A program made the position numbers and the translations under genes. A DNA stretch of 38,418 nt from Sphingomonadales bacterium (GTDB taxonomy: Bacteria > Pseudomonadota > Alphaproteobacteria > Sphingomonadales > Govanellaceae). Every line of letters starts with the position of its first letter. The stretch's first letter is position 1. The notes beneath the pieces were generated by a model. It had not been told where the DNA came from, did not search any database, and was given only the letters and a program-made list of their open reading frames with translations. This document shows, piece after piece, positions 8,624 to 17,412 of this stretch. The DNA lies in the NCBI GenBank assembly GCA_019455285.1, contig JACFMS010000026.1:1-38418 (forward strand). Direction: 5' to 3'.

Positions 8624-9922
8624 TCACCCCTCATGAACCACGCGGCCGGCGACCACGGTCATCATCACCCGGCCTTGGGTGGGGTGGCCATCAAAGGGCG
8701 TGTTCTTGGATTTGCTTTTCAGCTTATCGGCATCAATCCGCACCGCCACGTCCGCGTCGAACACCACAAGGTCCGCCGGCGCGTCCACCGCCAGCCGGCC
8801 GCCGGGCAGGCGAAACAGATTGGCCGGACGCCGGGTCAACAGGTCGATCACCTGAAGGAGCGACAAGTGGCCATTGTGGTAAAGCTCCAAGGATACCGGC
8901 AGCAAGGTTTCCAGGCCCACCGCGCCGAACTCGGCCTGGGCGAAGGGCAGGCGCTTGCTTTCCGGGTCTTGCGGGTCGTGGCCGCTGGCGATGACGTCAA
9001 TCAGGCCTTCCTGCAAGGCGGCGACCACGGCCAACCTATCCTGTTCCGCGCGCAACGGCGGCGACAGCTTGGCGAAGGTGCGATAGTCGCTCACCGCCAG
9101 CTCGTTGAGGGCAAAATAGGGCGGGGTGACGCCGCAGGTGATGGGCAGCCCCGCCGCCTTGGCGGCGCGAATGACATCGAGCGATTTTGCGGTGGTGACT
9201 TGCGCGAAGTGCAGCCGGCCGCCGGTAGCCTCGACGATGCGGATGTCGCGCTCGATTTGAATGAGTTCGGCGTAGGGCGAATTGGAGGAGAGCCCGAGCC
9301 GGGTAGCCAGCTCGCCGGCGTTCATGACGCCCTTGGACAGCGATGGTTCTTCCGCATGCTGCACCACCAGGGCGTCGAACATGCGGCCATAGCGCAGGAT
9401 TTTCCATAGCACGTTGGCATCCGAGATGGCGCTGCGGCCATCGCTGAACGCCACCGCGCCGGCGGCGGATAAAAGACCTACTTCGGTCATTTCCTGACCA
9501 TCAAGGCCCTTGGTGGCCGCCGCCATGGGCACGACGTTGACCAGGATGTCATCGCCACGCCGGCGGGCGATGTATTCCACCAGCGACACGCTGTCGACAA
9601 CCGGCTTGGTATTGGGCATGGCGACGATGGTGGTGACGCCGCCGGCGGCCGCCGCCTGGGATGCCGAGGCGAGGGTTTCCTTATGCTCAAAGCCGGGCTC
9701 ACCAATGAACACCCGGCTGTCGATGAGGCCGGGGGCGACCACCTTGCCGGCGCAATCGACGATGCGGGCGGTGGCGGGGAGCGATGCCGCCGTCACCTGC
9801 GGCCCGACGGCGACCATGCGGCCATCGGCGATGAGCACGCCGCCGGGGCCGTCATAGCCCAAGGTCGGGTCGATGAGCCGGGCATTAATCAAGGCAAGAG
9901 GGCGGGCGGGTGCGCTGCTCAT
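8624..9922 (-). CDS. pyrC: Dihydroorotase-like protein, probably inactive (PyrC'/PyrX type)
   Basis: This 432-residue amidohydrolase-fold protein aligns along its length with bacterial type I dihydroorotase (PNTKPVVDS, then [19 protein letters not shown], then [12 protein letters not shown]). Its catalytic metal site is dismantled. The strand-1 D-x-H-x-H motif reads D-S-R-V-F (68-72), the usual AHVST histidine reads AQVTT (Gln241), and the catalytic SDHAPH reads SGHDPQ (Gly314 replaces Asp). The bridging lysine region ATKGL (Lys138) is kept. In Pseudomonas and relatives such a pyrC' next to pyrB is a non-catalytic partner needed for aspartate carbamoyltransferase assembly. The 4-bp overlap with pyrB supports the same role here. 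A separate active dihydroorotase should exist elsewhere in the genome. Confidence 0.9.
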   Translation of the reverse strand: MSSAPARPLALINARLIDPTLGYDGPGGVLIADGRMVAVGPQVTAASLPATARIVDCAGKVVAPGLIDSRVFIGEPGFEHKETLASASQAAAAGGVTTIVAMPNTKPVVDSVSLVEYIARRRGDDILVNVVPMAAATKGLDGQEMTEVGLLSAAGAVAFSDGRSAISDANVLWKILRYGRMFDALVVQHAEEPSLSKGVMNAGELATRLGLSSNSPYAELIQIERDIRIVEATGGRLHFAQVTTAKSLDVIRAAKAAGLPITCGVTPPYFALNELAVSDYRTFAKLSPPLRAEQDRLAVVAALQEGLIDVIASGHDPQDPESKRLPFAQAEFGAVGLETLLPVSLELYHNGHLSLLQVIDLLTRRPANLFRLPGGRLAVDAPADLVVFDADVAVRIDADKLKSKSKNTPFDGHPTQGRVMMTVVAGRVVHEG

Positions 9923-10944
9923 GAGGCGCCCCCGTTTTTCAGCTCGGTTTCACGCACCTTCCTGGTCAGCACGTCGAGGCAGGCCATGCGCACCGCGACG
10001 CCCATTTCCACCTGCTCCTGGATGGCGCTTCTGTGGATGTCGTCGGCGACCACGGTATCGATCTCGACGCCGCGGTTCATCGGTCCCGGGTGCATGATCA
10101 GGGCATCGGGCTTGGCCGCCGACAGCTTGGCGTGATCGAGGCCGTAGAAGTGGAAAAACTCCCGCACCGAAGGCAGGTAGCTGCCGCGCATGCGCTCTTG
10201 CTGGAGACGCAGCATCATCACGATGTCGCAGTTCTCCAGCCCCCGCCGCATGTCATGGAAGACCTCGACCCCTAGGCGCTCCACAGCGGCCGGCAATAGG
10301 GTCGGCGGCGCCACCACCCGCACCCGCGCCCCCATGGTGGTCAGGAGGTGGATGTTGGAGCGCGCCACCCGGCTGTGCAGGATGTCGCCGCAGATGGCGA
10401 CCGTCAGCCCCTCAATCCGGCCCTTGCGGCGGCGGATGGTAAGCGCATCCAATAAGGCCTGGGTCGGGTGCTCGTGCCGGCCGTCGCCGGCATTGATGAC
10501 GCAGCCATCGACCTTTTCCGACAACAGCTTGACCGCCCCCGATTCTGAATGCCGCACCACCAGGATGTCGGGGTGCATGGCGTTCAAGGTGATGGCGGTG
10601 TCAAGGAGCGTCTCGCCCTTCTTGATCGACGAGGCGTCGGTCTGCATGTTGATGACGTCGCACCCCAGCCGTTTGCCGGCCAGCTCGAACGAGGTGCGGG
10701 TGCGGGTCGAGGTCTCGAAGAAGAGGTTGATGAGGGTCATGCCCTTCAAGAGCGACTTCTTCTTATTGGCGCGGCGGTTCTGCTCGACGTAAGTATCGGC
10801 GATTTCCAAAAGATAGCCGATTTCCAAGGGGTTGAGCCCTTCGATGCCGAGAAGATGCTTGTGGAAAAATCCGCGCCCGTCGCCGCCGGGCGGCGATGTC
10901 GGGGCCGGGGTGGATGAGCCGTGGGTGGGTGTCATTAAAGGCAT
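9919..10944 (-). CDS. pyrB: Aspartate carbamoyltransferase catalytic subunit
   Basis: This 341-residue enzyme makes N-carbamoyl-L-aspartate from carbamoyl phosphate and aspartate in de novo pyrimidine synthesis. The carbamoyl-phosphate loop [13 protein letters not shown] (Ser79-Thr-Arg-Thr-Arg) and the [12 protein letters not shown] loop are intact, as are [11 protein letters not shown] and [12 protein letters not shown] Pro/Gly/Ser-rich stretch of about 22 residues precedes the first conserved segment, so the true start could be slightly internal. The ATG at 10944 has GGGG about 10 nt upstream. It is the first gene of the pyrB-pyrC' pair. Confidence 0.97.
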   Translation of the reverse strand: MPLMTPTHGSSTPAPTSPPGGDGRGFFHKHLLGIEGLNPLEIGYLLEIADTYVEQNRRANKKKSLLKGMTLINLFFETSTRTRTSFELAGKRLGCDVINMQTDASSIKKGETLLDTAITLNAMHPDILVVRHSESGAVKLLSEKVDGCVINAGDGRHEHPTQALLDALTIRRRKGRIEGLTVAICGDILHSRVARSNIHLLTTMGARVRVVAPPTLLPAAVERLGVEVFHDMRRGLENCDIVMMLRLQQERMRGSYLPSVREFFHFYGLDHAKLSAAKPDALIMHPGPMNRGVEIDTVVADDIHRSAIQEQVEMGVAVRMACLDVLTRKVRETELKNGGAS

Positions 10945-11004
10945 AGTCTATAGACCCCGGCGGCGCGTGCGGCAACCGGGAAATTCAGCAATGTGATCCC
11001 TTTT

Positions 11005-11278
11005 CCCGTCATCCCAGTCATGAGAGTAGGATGATTTTAGATTGAGACAACATCACCTCCCCCTTGATGGGGGAGGTCGTCCGCCGAGGCTTTATGCGAA
11101 GGCGGACGGGTGGGGGTGTGAAATGCTTGCGGCATCGGCTTTGCTCGTGATGACCATCACCCCCATCCAAACCTTCCCCCATCGACGGGGGAAGGCTTTG
11201 TGGTCAAGCGCTATCGATTCAATGTAAAATCATCTTGCTCTAGGCGAACCCGAAAGCCATAGAGGCTTCCGGGATGAC
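11005..11278. repeat. Nested palindromic repeat element, MITE-like
   Basis: This fills most of the 359-bp space between pyrB and ruvX; no gene was found in it. An outer inverted repeat GTCATCCC (11008-11015) / GGGATGAC (11271-11278) encloses an inner pair of 15-bp terminal repeats with one mismatch, GATGATTTTAGATTG (11030-11044) / CAATGTAAAATCATC (11220-11234). Inside the inner pair are three hairpins. ACCTCCCCC/GGGGGAGGT spans 11055-11077. GTCCGCC/GGCGGAC spans 11079-11107. CCTTCCCCC/GGGGGAAGG spans 11172-11195. The arrangement looks like one repeat inserted into another. No transposase is encoded. Confidence 0.7.
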
Positions 11279-11303
11279 AAGAAGTATTTCTAAGGCGTTG
11301 GTT

Positions 11304-11771
11304 TCACCGCCCGCCGGCTTGTCCCCGCAAATAATCCAACGCCCCTTGCAGGATGTAGGCGGCGGCCATGCGGTCCACCACCTCGGCGCGTTTCTTGCGG
11401 CTGGCGTCCTCCGCGATGAGCTGACGGGTCACCGCCGCCGTCGACCAGCGCTCGTCCCAAAAAGCGATGGGAAGCTGAAGCCGTGCCGCGCAATCCTTGG
11501 CAAACTGCCGCACTGATTGCACCCGCGGACCCATGGTGCCGTCCATGTTGACCGGCAGGCCGATGACGATGCCCGCTACCTGACGCTCGGCGGCCAGGGC
11601 CGCCAGACGGTCAAGGTCAAGGGCGAGCTTTTTGCGCTGCACGGTTTCCAACGGCGTGGCGATGAAGCGGGTGGCGTCGGATACGGCGACACCGATAGTC
11701 TTGGTCCCCACATCGAGCCCCATGAGCCGCCTGGCGGGCGGCAGCATGGTGGCAAAGTCCTGTAATTCCAT
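11304..11771 (-). CDS. ruvX: Putative pre-16S rRNA nuclease / Holliday junction resolvase-like YqgF
   Basis: The protein has 155 residues of the RNase H-like YqgF/RuvX family. The first strand LMGLDVGTKTIGVAVSD carries the first catalytic Asp, GIVIGLPVNMDGTMGPR is the central motif, and DERWSTAAVTRQL and KKRAEVVDRMAAAYIL give the last acidic residues. The E. coli homologue matures the 5' end of 16S rRNA; the resolvase label is historical. The open frame extends 19 codons further upstream. The ATG at 11771 is preferred because AGGG lies 8 nt before it and the length then matches the family. Confidence 0.93.
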   Translation of the reverse strand: MELQDFATMLPPARRLMGLDVGTKTIGVAVSDATRFIATPLETVQRKKLALDLDRLAALAAERQVAGIVIGLPVNMDGTMGPRVQSVRQFAKDCAARLQLPIAFWDERWSTAAVTRQLIAEDASRKKRAEVVDRMAAAYILQGALDYLRGQAGGR

Positions 11772-11867
11772 GATCATAGCCCTGGGCATAGCCGAAGTGG
11801 GGGCGATTTGCAGCAAGGGAATAAACATGGACCAAGAATAAACATGCAGGATGCGGCCAGCAGGAAG

Positions 11868-11884
11868 TGTCGGAAACTTTTACA
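11868..11884. promoter_or_regulatory. Possible upstream activator site for the sigma-54 promoter
   Basis: TGTCGGAAACTTTTACA is a 17-bp element with weak end symmetry (TGT...ACA). It lies about 75-90 bp upstream of the -24/-12 element, at the distance where enhancer-binding proteins usually bind. PEP-CTERM genes in other bacteria are controlled by the PrsK/PrsR pair with sigma-54. No direct evidence links this sequence to PrsR. Confidence 0.25.
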
Positions 11885-11957
11885 ATTCATACCGCCGAGT
11901 TTCTGGGGCCATTGGTGAACCATATGGATAAAAAGGATATTTTTTGAATTTATTTCA

Positions 11958-11973
11958 TGGCATGGCTTTTGCT
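11958..11973 (+). promoter_or_regulatory. Sigma-54-type (-24/-12) promoter of the PEP-CTERM gene
   Basis: TGGCATG-GCTT-TTGCT matches the RpoN consensus TGGCAYG-N4-TTGCW. The GG and GC dinucleotides are spaced exactly as required. Transcription would begin near 11985 and give a leader of about 70 nt before the ATG at 12055. RpoN control is known for PEP-CTERM genes in several Gram-negative bacteria, which raises the prior for this match. Confidence 0.7.
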
Positions 11974-12054
11974 TTATCAACCCTGAAATGTATCTTATTG
12001 TCAGACCGGGCTAGAAGTTCGGTGTTTGTTCCGGTCGACGGAGAGTAAAAAGAG

Positions 12055-12639
12055 ATGGATCTGAAAACGACCATTAAATCGAGTTTAGCTGCCCTGGGAT
12101 TTGTCGCGGGGCTTGGGTTCAGCAGCGCCTCGGCGGCGACGGTGAATTATTCCCCTTGTCTTGATGTTCCTGGCCAGGGCTGGGGCGGCCTGACCTGCAC
12201 CGTGGCGCCGGGCGATTTCGCGTTGCCGCCGCCGCCCACCAACGACAGCGAGACCAACGTCGAAATTGTATTGAATTATATCTTTGGCGTTCCCGTCGAC
12301 ATCACGTCGGTTGCCTACGGCGTTGAGGGTGATGAGCCTGGATTTGATTTTACGCCCGATAGCTTTGGCGGCACCGCAACTACTATCAATGTGGCGCTCA
12401 CCCAATCCTATGACCTGATGACCTTCAAGGCCGGCGATGTGTGGGGCATCGCTGATATCCGCGGCCTGACCAACTTCTCGTTCACCACGGATGACCTCAT
12501 CGAAAACCAGAATGGGCAGCCGCAGGCCTTCTCCCATGTCAGCTTCTGGGTCGTCGAAGAGATTCCGGAGCCGGTGAGCCTTGGGCTTCTGGGCGCGGGA
12601 CTGGTGGGCCTTGGCCTCCTGCGCCGGCGCAAGCCTTAA
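12055..12639 (+). CDS. PEP-CTERM sorting domain-containing surface or secreted protein
   Basis: The protein has 194 residues. The N terminus is a Sec signal peptide: a basic n-region, a hydrophobic core (LAALGFVAGLGF) and cleavage after SASA, near residue 28. The mature part is rich in Gly, Thr, Asp and Phe with no recognised domain. The C terminus PEPVSLGLLGAGLVGLGLLRRRKP, quoted here only as a tail, is a full PEP-CTERM signal: the PEP motif, a transmembrane helix and a basic end. Such proteins are cleaved by exosortase (EpsH/XrtA) and often go to the exopolysaccharide matrix. No exosortase is in the window. The gene has its own sigma-54-type promoter and terminator and sits between ruvX and gatC as a single unit. 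Confidence 0.9.
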   Translation: MDLKTTIKSSLAALGFVAGLGFSSASAATVNYSPCLDVPGQGWGGLTCTVAPGDFALPPPPTNDSETNVEIVLNYIFGVPVDITSVAYGVEGDEPGFDFTPDSFGGTATTINVALTQSYDLMTFKAGDVWGIADIRGLTNFSFTTDDLIENQNGQPQAFSHVSFWVVEEIPEPVSLGLLGAGLVGLGLLRRRKP

Positions 12640-12671
12640 CCCCTGAAATTTCCATAACTCGCAAGTCTTGG

Positions 12672-12698
12672 GCGGCCCCGGGCGGGGCCGCTTTTTTT
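12672..12698 (+). terminator. Rho-independent terminator after the PEP-CTERM gene
   Basis: A perfect 8-bp GC-only stem GCGGCCCC/GGGGCCGC with a 4-nt loop is followed directly by seven T residues. It is 32 bp past the stop codon. It would insulate gatC from the upstream unit. Confidence 0.92.
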
Positions 12699-12783
12699 AG
12701 CCCTCTTGCTTGCATGGCCGGGCGGGGGGTGATACCTTCCCGCGCGCCAAAATTGACCATTCAACATAAAGTCGACCTCCCGC

Positions 12784-13071
12784 ATGTCCATCGACCTTGC
12801 GACCGTCCGCCGCATTGCCCATCTCGCCCGCATCGACATCGATGACGCGGCGCTTGCCCCCATGGCCGGCGAGCTCAATCAGATTCTATCCTGGGTCGAG
12901 CAACTGGCGCAGGTGAACACCGACGGCGTGCCGCCCTTGACCAGCGTGGTTGACGCCGAACTGCCGCGCCGCGCCGATGTGGTCACCGACGGCGGCTATC
13001 CACAGGACGTGCTGGCCAACGCCCCCCGGGCCGAGCACGGCTTTTTCGCCGTGCCTAAGGTGATTGAATAG
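12784..13071 (+). CDS. gatC: Asp/Glu-tRNA amidotransferase subunit C
   Basis: This 95-residue protein has the GatC pattern: [18 protein letters not shown] at the start, [19 protein letters not shown] in the middle, and [12 protein letters not shown] followed by [20 protein letters not shown] at the end. It is the small linker subunit of GatCAB, which converts misacylated Glu-tRNA(Gln) and/or Asp-tRNA(Asn) to the amide form. The stop lies 2 bp before the gatA start, so the subunits are translated together. Confidence 0.96.
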   Translation: MSIDLATVRRIAHLARIDIDDAALAPMAGELNQILSWVEQLAQVNTDGVPPLTSVVDAELPRRADVVTDGGYPQDVLANAPRAEHGFFAVPKVIE

Positions 13072-13073
13072 TC

Positions 13074-14552
13074 ATGAGCGATTTTCTGGCCCTCACTCTG
13101 GCGGAGGCGCGGGACGGCCTCTACCGTCGCGATTTCACCGCTCGCGAACTGGCGGACGCCTATATCGAAGCCATGGCGGCGGCGCGCGCGCTCAACGCCT
13201 ATTGCGCCGAAACCCCGGAACGGGCGCTGGCGATGGCAGCCGCCGCCGATCAGGCGCTGGCGGCGGGCAACGCTGGGCCACTCGCCGGCATCCCGTTGGG
13301 GATCAAGGATCTGTTTTGCACCAAGGATGTGCTGTCTCAAGCCTCCAGCCGCATTCTGGAGGGCTTTAAACCCCGCTATGAATCCACCGTCACCGCCAAC
13401 TTGTGGCGCGACGGCGCAGTGATGCTGGGCAAGACCGCCATGGATGAGTTCGCCATGGGCTCGTCCACCGAAACCGCGGTGACGGGGCCGGTCACCAATC
13501 CTTGGCGGGGCGAAGGCTCCAACAAGAACCTGGTGCCCGGCGGCTCGTCGGGCGGCTCCTCGGCGGCGGTGGCGGCGAAGATCGCGCTCGGCGCCACCGG
13601 CACCGATACCGGCGGCTCGATCCGCCAGCCGGCGGCGTTTACCGGCACCGTCGGCATCAAGCCGACCTATGGCCGCTGCTCGCGTTGGGGCATCATCGCC
13701 TTCGCCTCGTCCCTCGATCAGGCGGGGCCCATTGCCCGCACCGTGCGCGATGCGGCGATCCTCCTTAAATCCATGGCTGGCCACGACCCCAAGGATTCCA
13801 CCTCCATCAACGCGCCCGTGCCGGATTTCGAGGCGGCGCTGAGCGGCGACATTCGCGGCCTAAAAGTGGGCATCCCCAAGGAATACCATACCACCCAGAT
13901 GCCGGCGGAGATCGAGGCGTTGTGGCAGCAGGGCATCGCCTGGCTGAAAGACGCCGGGGCGAAGATCGTCGACGTCAGCCTGCCCCATACCCAGTATGCG
14001 CTGGCCACCTATTATATCGTCGCGCCGGCGGAAGCCTCCTCCAACCTCGCCCGTTATGACGGCGTGCGCTATGGCCTGCGGGTCAACAACGGCGGCGGAC
14101 TGCATGATATGTACGCCAAGACCCGCGCCGCCGGCTTTGGCAAGGAGGTCAAGCGCCGGATTCTGATCGGCACCTACGTGCTGTCGGCCGGCTACTACGA
14201 CGCCTATTACCTGAAGGCGCAGCAGGTGCGGACCCTGATCGCTCGCGACTTTGCCGAGGCGTTCAAAAAGGTCGACGTGCTTCTCACCCCCACCGCGCCG
14301 TCGTCGGCCTTCGGCATCGGCGAGACCACCGATCCCATCGCCATGTATTTAAACGACGTCTTTACCGTGCCGGCGAGCCTGGCCGGGCTGCCGGCGATGT
14401 CCTTACCGGCGGGGCTTGATAAGGCCGGGCTGCCGCTGGGCTTGCAGCTTATCGGCAAGGTGCTGGATGAGGAGACGGTGATCAAGGTCGGCGGCGTCAT
14501 CGAACGGGCGGCGGGCTTTGCTGCACAGCCTAAGCCCTGGTGGAGGAGCTAG
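13074..14552 (+). CDS. gatA: Asp/Glu-tRNA amidotransferase subunit A
   Basis: This 492-residue amidase-signature protein is the glutaminase subunit that frees ammonia from glutamine for GatB. The Ser-cisSer-Lys triad is visible: Lys78 in GIKDLFC, cis-Ser at about 158 in PGGSSGGSS, and nucleophile Ser182 in [25 protein letters not shown] and ASSLDQAGP are further GatA signatures. The length is normal. A ribosome site for gatB (GGAGG) is embedded in its last codons. Confidence 0.98.
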   Translation: MSDFLALTLAEARDGLYRRDFTARELADAYIEAMAAARALNAYCAETPERALAMAAAADQALAAGNAGPLAGIPLGIKDLFCTKDVLSQASSRILEGFKPRYESTVTANLWRDGAVMLGKTAMDEFAMGSSTETAVTGPVTNPWRGEGSNKNLVPGGSSGGSSAAVAAKIALGATGTDTGGSIRQPAAFTGTVGIKPTYGRCSRWGIIAFASSLDQAGPIARTVRDAAILLKSMAGHDPKDSTSINAPVPDFEAALSGDIRGLKVGIPKEYHTTQMPAEIEALWQQGIAWLKDAGAKIVDVSLPHTQYALATYYIVAPAEASSNLARYDGVRYGLRVNNGGGLHDMYAKTRAAGFGKEVKRRILIGTYVLSAGYYDAYYLKAQQVRTLIARDFAEAFKKVDVLLTPTAPSSAFGIGETTDPIAMYLNDVFTVPASLAGLPAMSLPAGLDKAGLPLGLQLIGKVLDEETVIKVGGVIERAAGFAAQPKPWWRS

Positions 14553-14556
14553 CATC

Positions 14557-16038
14557 ATGGCCAAGCTCATCGAAGGGGCAACCGGCAGGTGGGAAGTGGT
14601 GATCGGCATGGAGGTCCATGCCCAGGTTTCCTCCAACGCCAAGCTGTTTTCCGGCGCCTCCGCCACCTATGGCGCTGAGCCCAATTCCCAGGTCAGCTTT
14701 GTTGATGCCGCCATGCCCGGCATGCTGCCGGTGATCAATGAGGAGTGCATCCGTCAGGCGGTGCGTACCGGCTTGGCCTTGGGCGCCGAGATCAATCTTT
14801 ATTCGGTGTTCGATCGCAAGAACTACTTTTATGCCGACCTGCCCCAGGGCTACCAGATCTCCCAGTTCAAGCACCCCATCGTCGGCCATGGCCGGGTCAC
14901 CATCGAGGTCGAGGGCGAGAGCCGGGAGGTGGGCATCACCCGCCTCCATCTCGAGCAGGATGCCGGCAAAAGCCTGCACGACCAGCACCCGAGCCTGACC
15001 TATGTGGACTTGAACCGCTCCGGCGTGGCGCTGATGGAGATCGTCTCCGAGCCTGATATGCGCTCCTCCGAGGAGGCCGGGGCCTACTTGAAGAAGCTTC
15101 GCACCATTCTGCGCTACATCGGTTCCTGCGACGGCAACATGGAGGAAGGCTCCATGCGCGCCGACGTCAACGTCTCGGTGCGCCGGCCGGGCGAGCCGTT
15201 GGGCACCCGCTGCGAGATCAAGAACGTCAATTCGGTGCGCTTCCTGCAACAGGCCATCGAGTACGAGGCGCGCCGCCAGATCGACATCATCGAGGACGGC
15301 GGCAAGATCGACCAGGAAACCCGGCTGTTTGACGCCGCCAAGGGCGAAACCCGGTCCATGCGCTCCAAGGAGGAGGCGCACGACTACCGCTATTTCCCCG
15401 ATCCCGACCTGTTGCCGCTCAAACTTGCCCAAGCGTGGGTGGACGAGGTGGCCAAAACGCTGCCCGAACTGCCCGACGCCAAGCGCGACCGCTTCGTCGC
15501 CGATCTGGGCCTTACCCCCTATAACGCCTCGGTGCTGGTGGCGGAGAAGGAAAGCGCCGCCTATTTCGAGGCGGTGCTGGCGGAGTTGACCGCCGTTTCG
15601 GGCAAACCGGCGCGCGAGGTGGCGACCCAGGTGGCCAACTGGGTGGCGGGCGACCTGTTCGGGGCCTTGAACAAGGCTGGCAAGAGCATCGAAAACTCCC
15701 CCGTTAGCGCCCATAATTTCGCGCAATTACAAAAGCTTATGGTGGATGGCCAGATATCGGGTCGGATCGCCAAGGAAGTCTTTGAACATATGCTGGCCAC
15801 CGGCGACGAGCCGGCCAAGATCGTCGCCGAGAAGGGCTTGGTCCAGGTTTCCGACAGCGCCGCCATCGCCGCCATCATCGACGAGGTGTTGGCCGAGAAC
15901 GCCGACAAGGTGGCCGAATACCGCTCGGGCAAGGACAAGCTCTTTGGCTTCTTCGTCGGCCAAGTGATGAAAAAGACCCAGGGCAAGGCCAATCCGCAAC
16001 TGGTCAACGAGGCGCTGAAGGCGAAGCTTGCCGGGTGA
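14557..16038 (+). CDS. gatB: Asp/Glu-tRNA amidotransferase subunit B
   Basis: This 493-residue subunit binds tRNA and activates the carboxyl group with ATP. Signatures are [57 protein letters not shown] and the C-terminal YqeY-like helical tail ([13 protein letters not shown]). The open frame begins 13 codons earlier, inside gatA. The ATG at 14557 is chosen because GGAGG precedes it by about 10 nt and MAKLIEG then begins the protein in the usual place. No clear terminator was seen after the stop. Confidence 0.97.
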   Translation: MAKLIEGATGRWEVVIGMEVHAQVSSNAKLFSGASATYGAEPNSQVSFVDAAMPGMLPVINEECIRQAVRTGLALGAEINLYSVFDRKNYFYADLPQGYQISQFKHPIVGHGRVTIEVEGESREVGITRLHLEQDAGKSLHDQHPSLTYVDLNRSGVALMEIVSEPDMRSSEEAGAYLKKLRTILRYIGSCDGNMEEGSMRADVNVSVRRPGEPLGTRCEIKNVNSVRFLQQAIEYEARRQIDIIEDGGKIDQETRLFDAAKGETRSMRSKEEAHDYRYFPDPDLLPLKLAQAWVDEVAKTLPELPDAKRDRFVADLGLTPYNASVLVAEKESAAYFEAVLAELTAVSGKPAREVATQVANWVAGDLFGALNKAGKSIENSPVSAHNFAQLQKLMVDGQISGRIAKEVFEHMLATGDEPAKIVAEKGLVQVSDSAAIAAIIDEVLAENADKVAEYRSGKDKLFGFFVGQVMKKTQGKANPQLVNEALKAKLAG

Positions 16039-16159
16039 CGGCGCCAATCAAGCTTTTGGGTTAACCACACAAAAGAAATGTTGAAGCAAGAAATCATCAA
16101 TATTTCTAGCCAGTTCCCGACGTCCGCTTGATCCGGCCGGATTATTTCTTAAGCCTGAT

Positions 16160-16174
16160 TTTAGAGAATGTTAA
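16160..16174. promoter_or_regulatory. CtrA-like box upstream of the first DUF2336 gene
   Basis: TTTA-GAGAATG-TTAA matches the CtrA consensus TTAA-N7-TTAA at 7 of 8 positions. It lies 108 bp before the preferred start of the DUF2336 gene. By chance such a match is expected about once per 2.6 kb of random sequence, and more often in AT-rich spacers, so on its own it is weak. Confidence 0.3.
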
Positions 16175-16281
16175 CGGCCGGACGGGTACACCTGTACTGT
16201 CAAGCGGCGGGCGATTGTCACAAAACCATCTCCTCGTTCGTTGAAGGTGAGGACGAAGATCAAGGTCTGATAACACGTGAA

Positions 16282-17412
16282 ATGACCTCCATCGGTCGAG
16301 AACAGATTGCGAGATTGTACGATCTGGCGCGGCAGCGTTCGGACGAAAGCCGGCGCGTGCTGGTGGAGAACATCGCTGATCTGTTCCTGACGCCGCAGGG
16401 ACGCTTGAATGAGCATCAGCGGGTGCTGATGACCGACATCCTGCACAAGCTCATTTCCGACCTGGAGGCCGTCATTCGCAAGGAGCTCGCCGAGCGGCTG
16501 GTGCAGTTCGATAATGTGCCGCCGGAGCTGATGCGTCTTCTCGCCAACGATCAGATCGAGATCGCCCGACCGATCCTGGAGCAATGCGATCTGCTGCGTG
16601 ACGAAGATTTGATCGAAATCGTGCGCAGCCGCAGCGATGAGCATCGGCTGGTGATCGCCATGCGCGCCAAGTTGAGCGAAGCCGTCAGCGACGCCGTGGT
16701 CGACGAAGGCAGCCCGAACGTCATTGAAGTTCTGTTGAAAAACCAGAACGCCGAGATTTCTGAACGGGCCATGGCCTATCTGGTGGCGGAATCGCGGCGC
16801 GTCGATCGTTTTCAGGAGCCGTTGCTGTCGCGTCATGATCTGCCGCCGAAATTGGCACACCAGATGTTCTGGTGGGTATCAGCGGCGCTGCGGCGCAAGA
16901 TTCTCGCCGACTTCAGCGAGCTCAATCTGGCCGACGTCGATACCGCTTTGCAGGAGGCGACGAAAAGCGCGATTGAAGCGCACGACCCGACCACCAATTC
17001 GGAAACGGCGGCGTTGGCGCTGGTGGAGCGCCTGTCGGCGGCGGGCAAGCTCAACGTCGAATTTTTGCTGCAAGCGTTGCGGCAGCAGAAAATTCCGGTG
17101 TTCGTCGCAGGACTGGCGCACCTGGCCGACATCAGCGTCAAGGTGGCGTGGCGGATTTTTCATGACGAGGCGGGCGAGAGCTTTGCCGTGCTTTGTCGCG
17201 CCATCGATTTGAATCGTCAGGACTTCACGTCGCTTTATTTGTACTTAAGCGATGTCCGGGCCGGACGCCGGGTGCGGCCGACCAGTGTGGTCAAGAAAAT
17301 CCTTGATCTTTATGATGCGATCTCGGTGGCGAACGCCAAGGCGGCGCTCGTCTACTGGCAGCGCGACGCGGCCTACCAGGAAGCGCTCGATGACGTCGAA
17401 CATGGTCGGTAA
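16282..17412 (+). CDS. DUF2336 domain-containing protein
   Basis: The preferred product has 376 residues and is soluble and helix-rich. It belongs to the DUF2336 family, found mainly in alphaproteobacteria and without an established function. Recognisable segments are MTDILHKLISDLEAVIRKEL, LMRLLANDQIEIARPILEQ, LLRDEDLIEIVRSRSDEH and SRHDLPPKLAHQMFWWVSAAL. These recur in the paralogue at 21100-22209, for example LLANDQIEVARSVL and RRDLPPELAKRMYRWVSAAL. HEAT-like helical pairs suggest a protein-binding scaffold. The frame is open up to an ATG at 16168, but that start would fall inside the CtrA-like box and add 38 residues absent from the paralogue. The 3' end overlaps the kinase gene by 23 bp. 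Confidence 0.85.
   Translation: MTSIGREQIARLYDLARQRSDESRRVLVENIADLFLTPQGRLNEHQRVLMTDILHKLISDLEAVIRKELAERLVQFDNVPPELMRLLANDQIEIARPILEQCDLLRDEDLIEIVRSRSDEHRLVIAMRAKLSEAVSDAVVDEGSPNVIEVLLKNQNAEISERAMAYLVAESRRVDRFQEPLLSRHDLPPKLAHQMFWWVSAALRRKILADFSELNLADVDTALQEATKSAIEAHDPTTNSETAALALVERLSAAGKLNVEFLLQALRQQKIPVFVAGLAHLADISVKVAWRIFHDEAGESFAVLCRAIDLNRQDFTSLYLYLSDVRAGRRVRPTSVVKKILDLYDAISVANAKAALVYWQRDAAYQEALDDVEHGR

Noticed and set aside
8528-9409. A 293-codon plus-strand open frame over the pyrC-like gene
   Set aside because: It is a shadow of the dihydroorotase-like coding sequence; codon pattern and similarity support the minus-strand frame only.
10946-10955. A 10-bp palindrome GTCTATAGAC before pyrB
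   Set aside because: It is too short and isolated to call an operator; no matching second site or pyrimidine-regulation element was seen.
14530-15726. A 398-codon open frame on the minus strand opposite gatB
   Set aside because: It is a mirror frame of the strongly conserved gatB gene in GC-rich DNA, has no recognisable domain and lacks a ribosome site. Similar long mirror frames lie opposite pyrC, mfd and recG.
16168-16281. A longer N terminus for the first DUF2336 protein
   Set aside because: The extra 38 residues have no counterpart in the paralogue, and the ATG at 16168 lies within the CtrA-like box and has no proper ribosome site. It is not fully excluded, since the site before 16282 is also weak.
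17252-17389. An upstream extension of the histidine kinase
   Set aside because: The added residues are Arg/Ser-rich shadow translation of the DUF2336 gene; 17390 has a ribosome site at the right distance.
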